From positions 29,754,942 through 29,818,941 of the forward strand of contig QCXZ01000001.1 in assembly GCA_025024175.1 (NCBI GenBank): a stretch of 64,000 bases of DNA, written 5' to 3'. Shown piece by piece: positions 59,721-64,000 of the stretch (the first letter of the stretch is position 1; each line of letters starts with the position of its first letter). Position numbers and translations under genes: made by a program. The notes beneath the pieces are model-generated. The model was not told the DNA's origin, searched no databases, and saw nothing but the letters and a program-made list of their open reading frames with translations. The stretch is from Rhyzopertha dominica. Taxonomy: Eukaryota; Arthropoda; Insecta; Coleoptera; Bostrichidae.

Positions 59721-61434
59721 TACACTGAAAGAAAGGATTTGTTCGGCTTACTTTAAATTTAGTATTGTCAACAAATTCTATTTGTAGCTATAGCCTCAAC
59801 TAAAAACTTTGTAAAGACAACGAATTATTTTTGTTGCGCAAAATATTTGTTATTAGAAGTAATTTGTTATTAGTAGCAACAAAAACGATATTTGTTAAAA
59901 TAACTTATAATTTATTAATCACAATGTGTTTGTAGTAGTTACAATAACTAATTATTTTGTTGTACGGGCAAGTTATACGTATTTAAAGCGACTGATGAAC
60001 TGTTAGTTCTTCCAACACTCACTATTACTTACATGTACAGAAGTACAGATACCTAATATTTATGGAGGCAAATGCACAACATGTTGGTATAATAAGCTAT
60101 ATTTATTAATTTTCAATCTGGTTTATTTATAAATGAATACGTACTTACCACTCTTTGTTCACATTTAATTTCTGAACTGCCGCACATATGCAAATTTCAT
60201 TGCAAACATGGTACAATATAATAAAACAAGACTTCATTCATGAAACATTTATTAACTAAAAGAATGTACTGCTGAAAATTAAAAATATATATTTCCATTA
60301 ACACAAAACTTAAAGTTACGTGTCCATTGGCCGTCGTGGATATCAGTAAATGTAGCGTTGTATGAACATGGACTGAAAACGGGTAAAATAAGCAAAACGG
60401 CGCCCAGAAAACAGTACAAAGTAGGAAGCATTAACTTGCTGGGAAGTACGAAATAATAAAAAGTAACAAAGGGTACTAACAATCTGGATTTTTTACTAAT
60501 ACGGATGAGTCCAATCTAGATCCGGATTAGTGTAGCTCTACTATAGGGCATACAAGTAATTAATAACGCTTCAATTTGAAGCTACTCTAAAAACTCATAA
60601 GAAATAACATAAAGAATTAATTGTACTTACATTGAAAACCTCTAATTAGATTGGGATTCTGGAAACCCCATGTTTCCAAGACCTCCGTGACTAATGCACC
60701 CAGTTAAAACACACTTCTTGAATATTGATAAATCCTATTCTACTAACATGCAGCATGAAGCTGCACTGCACGCGTCCGTACTCATGGCATGGCGTGTTTC
60801 GCTTTGTGCAAATCGGGCTGCCGATGCCGACAGAATTGTCAGTATTCTTACTCGGCAAAATGTCATCCAGACTGATAAAATGCAGATTGCTACCGCCATT
60901 ACGAAAATGCTAAAACCATCATTGATGGTCGTAGCACACAATCAGATTAACATAACGAACAAAAATTCAATAAAAATAAATTCAAAGTAGTTCTGCATGA
61001 ACACATACGTTATATTGTTACAACGTTTAATAAACCAAATTTAGAGATATAGTTTTTGTCTTTGAAATTCAAAGTTTCTAAATACGAATTCTTTCTCTTT
61101 GGGGATGAATCGGCCAACCTGGCAACAACGAATGGCTTTAGCCGCATTTTCGGTTATGACTTTATATAGCAATGGCGTGATTTAAATGGTTGTGATTGGC
61201 TAGAAAATGACAATTTTTTTTGTGTATGTTACTCATTTAATTTGTTGGCTATATCATATATATTATTTGCGGTAACAAAATTTATCTTGGTACAGGCAAC
61301 AATATGATTTTAGTAAATCGAAATAACAAGGAAGCAAATGTTTGGTATTTACAACAAATAATTCTTTACTATAACAAATTTGTACGTAACAAACGGAAAT
61401 TTGTTGTTGTTGACAATCAACTTTTTTCAGTGTA
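59721..61434. mobile_element. Putative DNA transposon with TACACTGAAA ends
   Basis: The left end TACACTGAAAGAAAG and the complement of the right end, TACACTGAAAAAAG, agree. ATTGTCAACAA occurs inverted just inside both ends. Both flanks are rich in AACAAAT/ATTTGTT motifs. The interior contains two open frames (60279-60431 minus, 60694-60990 plus) without a transposase signature. Probably non-autonomous. Confidence 0.5.
60279..60431 (-). CDS. Candidate small secreted peptide (50 residues)
   Basis: The frame starts MLPTLYCFLGAVLLILPVFS, a good signal peptide with a likely cut after it. A 30-residue mature part contains two cysteines (PCSYNATFTD, FKFCVNGNIYF). AATAAA follows shortly after the stop (near 60250 on the minus strand). 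No family recognised. It lies inside the putative transposon, and no promoter or splice support is clear, so it may be chance. Confidence 0.2.
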   Translation of the reverse strand: MLPTLYCFLGAVLLILPVFSPCSYNATFTDIHDGQWTRNFKFCVNGNIYF

Positions 61435-62369
61435 GAATAGGATGATAATTCGGTACTAAGAAACATCCAATACATTGGATATACTATCACTCGACAGCAC
61501 ATTGCAATGCACCAAGATAGAAAACTGCAGGATTGATTTCTTTTAGCATTTACCTTGCTTTTTTGCAAACAAACATTTCTGTGAATAAAAGCGTTATATT
61601 TTGTGATATAGTTGCTTTCTGTTATAATTCGAGCGCTGTTAATTGTCCCATTACATTCATAAGGGCACGGTGATGTTTAGACATATTATTAAGTTGCAGC
61701 ATGACATTAAAAATTTTCGTATTCGTCAACTAGAAAAAATGTCTGGGCGTCACTGTGGGAATTTTTCATTTTATTAAAACTGCATGCGCGGCATTTTCTT
61801 ACTTCTTTCCCGTGAATTAGTCCTGGCGCTGTAAAACAATCGCCGCGCAACCACGAGAACCCTCCAAAACCACAAAGGAGGCTGTGTGGAACAAAAGGGG
61901 AAAAACGTGGATTACTGGCATGAAGGCGACGGGGACGACACGCTGAGCGCCCCGGGCGCCTTCCTATAGTACTCGACGGTACCGCTATTTGATTTGCATA
62001 CCTCGCGAGCGGGCACATCGTACACGCAACGCGCATCATAATAAACAATCGGCTTATGTAACGATGAGATTGGCGTGTGGAGATACTGCACGGCCACAGC
62101 CCGCACAACCGGAATCAGAACAGTGTTTTACTGTCGGGGTGTCGAGCATCGTTCAATTTGTTTAGCTGATAACGTCCGACAGCTTCGTCTGTGGGCTTTG
62201 TTGTGCAAGTAAGGAAGGAAAGCGGTGGAATAGATTGATGAAGAGTATCACGTCCTGGTGGCCTGGGACAAACTTTATACAAACTTGGCTAGTGCGAAAA
62301 CCATTCTCGGATTTGCCCAATGTTTAGTGAAAAAATTAAAAAAAAACACGGGAAAATTTTTTTGCTACG
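61435..62369. other. Non-coding, with a complex island at 61780-62130
   Basis: The island is the most GC-rich block of the right end. A 133-codon minus-strand frame spans it, but the protein is basic, shows no domain and overlaps frames on the other strand. Candidate regulatory block rather than gene. Confidence 0.35.
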
Positions 62370-62445
62370 GCCGAGATTCTAACCCGGACCTACAGGTTTA
62401 TAGCCTGACATGGTGCCGTTGCACCATTAAAGAATTGCCTCAAAC
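62370..62445 (-). repeat. tRNA-like sequence, probably a decayed SINE head
   Basis: On the minus strand ATGGTGCAACGG (A-box-like), an anticodon arm CAGG-CTATAAA-CCTG, and a T arm CCGGG-TTAGAAT-CTCGG occur in the right order and spacing. The acceptor stem does not pair and the invariant C of the T loop is changed, so it is not a working tRNA. Confidence 0.45.
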
Positions 62446-64000
62446 CTCAGTTAATTAATGAATTAATAATAACACTTATAAGTATAGCAAACTACTTCCA
62501 TGCTATTTGCTATTTGCGAAATGCTAGGAATACCATTGGCTCAGATATGAACCCCATTTAATGGCACCTGCTGCGGCGACGACGACTAAATTTTGTGGTG
62601 GCAAACTGGAATCGAATCTATAGGTCAGGTCTTTTTTTAATAAATAAATATTTTTGTACTCACGAACTTCATGGTATCTATATGAACTTGCAAATAACCC
62701 TAAATATCAGCAACTGAAGTGTTGCTGACTTTATCCTGGTAATATCGTTTTGTTGTTCAATTGTTCCAGAATAAAATGCTGGGAAGAGAAAATCAAAAAA
62801 TCATCAAAAGACACCGCATTGCAATTGGAAAAGAAAAATCTTCAATTATCAGCATTGGGAAAAATATAAATAGAAGGCAAGAATGTCAACAAAATAAGTA
62901 AAAAATGAGTTTTAAATAACTGAGCTTAGCGTGAAAAATATTAAATAAAAGTGAACCAATCTTAGATTTAAATGTGTATTACTATTACGATGAGATTTAA
63001 GTAGCGTGTAGAAGCGTGGTGCAGTTTTTTGTTAATATTTTGCATAGCTCTAGAAAAAGAATGAAAAAAAATTCCTACATCACATATCTACTACACGTTT
63101 GTTATATTTCATTGGTTTAGTAGTTTTATTCTACTTTAACTTAACGAGGCCATTCGGTGACATCTGGCTTTGACTAAAATAAATTTGAAGAATGGACTAA
63201 AAACAAAAGTTTTATTATTACTCAAGGTGAATATGCAACAGCTTACGACACTAGTAAACCTCTTGATGTCCGGAAGTGGAGCCTTTTACATTGTATTAGT
63301 CTTCCTAATAAATTTTACAAAAATTACAAACTTGTTAAAATACAAATATATGTCCTGCGTTGACATGACTATTTTTCAGAAACTATTCTAAATAGTTATA
63401 TACTCTGTGGATATCATTAATTGTCATATTAAATTTTCTGACGAGTGTATGAAATCAATGACGCTGTTAACGTAGCGTAGAAAGAAGTATATCTTGTCTT
63501 CTAATTGCAATCCTAAAAGGGTGTTTTCGATTAGGTTTTCACGTAGTTGTCGAATATGTGAAAACGGGTAGGTTTTGTTTAACCCGGAATGGTTAAGTTA
63601 ATTCTTAGTGTTGTACATGAAATTGTACAATTAGCAAAATCTCTCCGCATGGTTCATCGTCGTGTTACAACTTCTAAACGAATTAACAATAGAAATTTGC
63701 GATTTTAAAGAATTACCTGTCTGATGATCATATTTTTATTATAATTGATAGTGTGGTATTGTATATGTCTGCCCGAATTGTTGTTAATTGTTAGTCCTGC
63801 GTTCACTGAACACTAGACAAATAGGACGGTTTTTCTTTATACGTGAAATTGTTTCTGGGAGACCAGGTATGTATCCTAGAGCACTACACCACAAAAAGCT
63901 CTCTGGCTTGACAGGAATCAAAGAGGTTTATCAAAGGTTTATTTTTGTGTTTCTGGTAAAGCTATTATTGTCATTTTTTTAGAAAGAGAACCTTCAATTT
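62446..64000. other. No gene recognised
   Basis: AT-rich non-coding sequence to the window edge. Frames under 75 codons, no repeats or RNA genes supported. Confidence 0.4.

Noticed and set aside
61707..62108. 133-codon minus-strand frame
   Set aside because: Lies in a GC-richer island where stops are rarer; the product has no domain and competing frames exist on both strands.
62370..62445. Functional tRNA gene
   Set aside because: Anticodon and T arms form, but the acceptor stem does not pair and the T-loop C is mutated.
1..64000. miRNA genes
   Set aside because: I looked for well-known insect miRNA seeds in hairpins and saw none; a folding scan was not possible here.

Overview
The window looks like a nuclear genome segment of an insect, most likely a beetle. 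It is about 64 kb, AT-rich and gene-poor. The evidence is short insect-style introns, a gut-type (group V) chitin deacetylase gene, tRNA-derived SINEs, and many decayed Tc1/mariner, jockey-like LINE and Penelope-like fragments. Isolated N bases show a draft assembly. There are no bacterial genes, operons or CRISPR arrays, and I saw no intact canonical tRNA or rRNA gene.

Layout. At the left edge (23-3629) lies the 3' part of a spliced plus-strand gene. Its protein has an N-terminal zinc-finger-like segment, a transposase-like middle and a C-terminal PHD finger. It is followed by a poly(A) signal and a short array of GGGAAATC units. From about 4 to 23 kb there is no convincing gene. That stretch holds foldback elements (8761-9320, 10474-10715), a small DNA transposon carrying a broken SWIM/YqaJ-type gene (13807-14615), a MITE with a hammerhead-like motif (17518-17958) and a mariner relic (18020-18535). 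At 23277-24606 (minus) there is a complete five-exon chitin deacetylase-like gene with a TATA box and paired GATA sites. About 6 kb further right, a decayed paralogue (29590-30620) lies in the same orientation, so the pair is an old tandem duplication. The rest (31-64 kb) is non-coding DNA with relics of Tc1, mariner, LINE, SINE and Penelope-like elements, several long hairpins, and compact islands of less AT-rich, complex sequence.

Two plus-strand sites, at 15891 and 51698, have a strong pyrimidine tract and AG immediately followed by GTAAGT. This is the signature of recursive (ratchet) splicing in very long introns. Together with the islands and the lack of exons, they suggest that much of the window is inside one giant intron of a plus-strand gene whose exons lie outside. 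If so, the chitin deacetylase gene and its pseudogene are nested antisense genes. This is inference and needs RNA data.

The most notable observations are four. (1) The putative ratchet sites. (2) A chitin deacetylase in which both metal-binding histidines of the HSxSH motif are replaced (N and K) while the rest of the fold is kept, which suggests a pseudoenzyme. (3) A domesticated or still mobile transposase-like gene with a PHD finger. (4) Several hammerhead-ribozyme-like motifs of the Penelope/retrozyme kind, each decayed in a different way.
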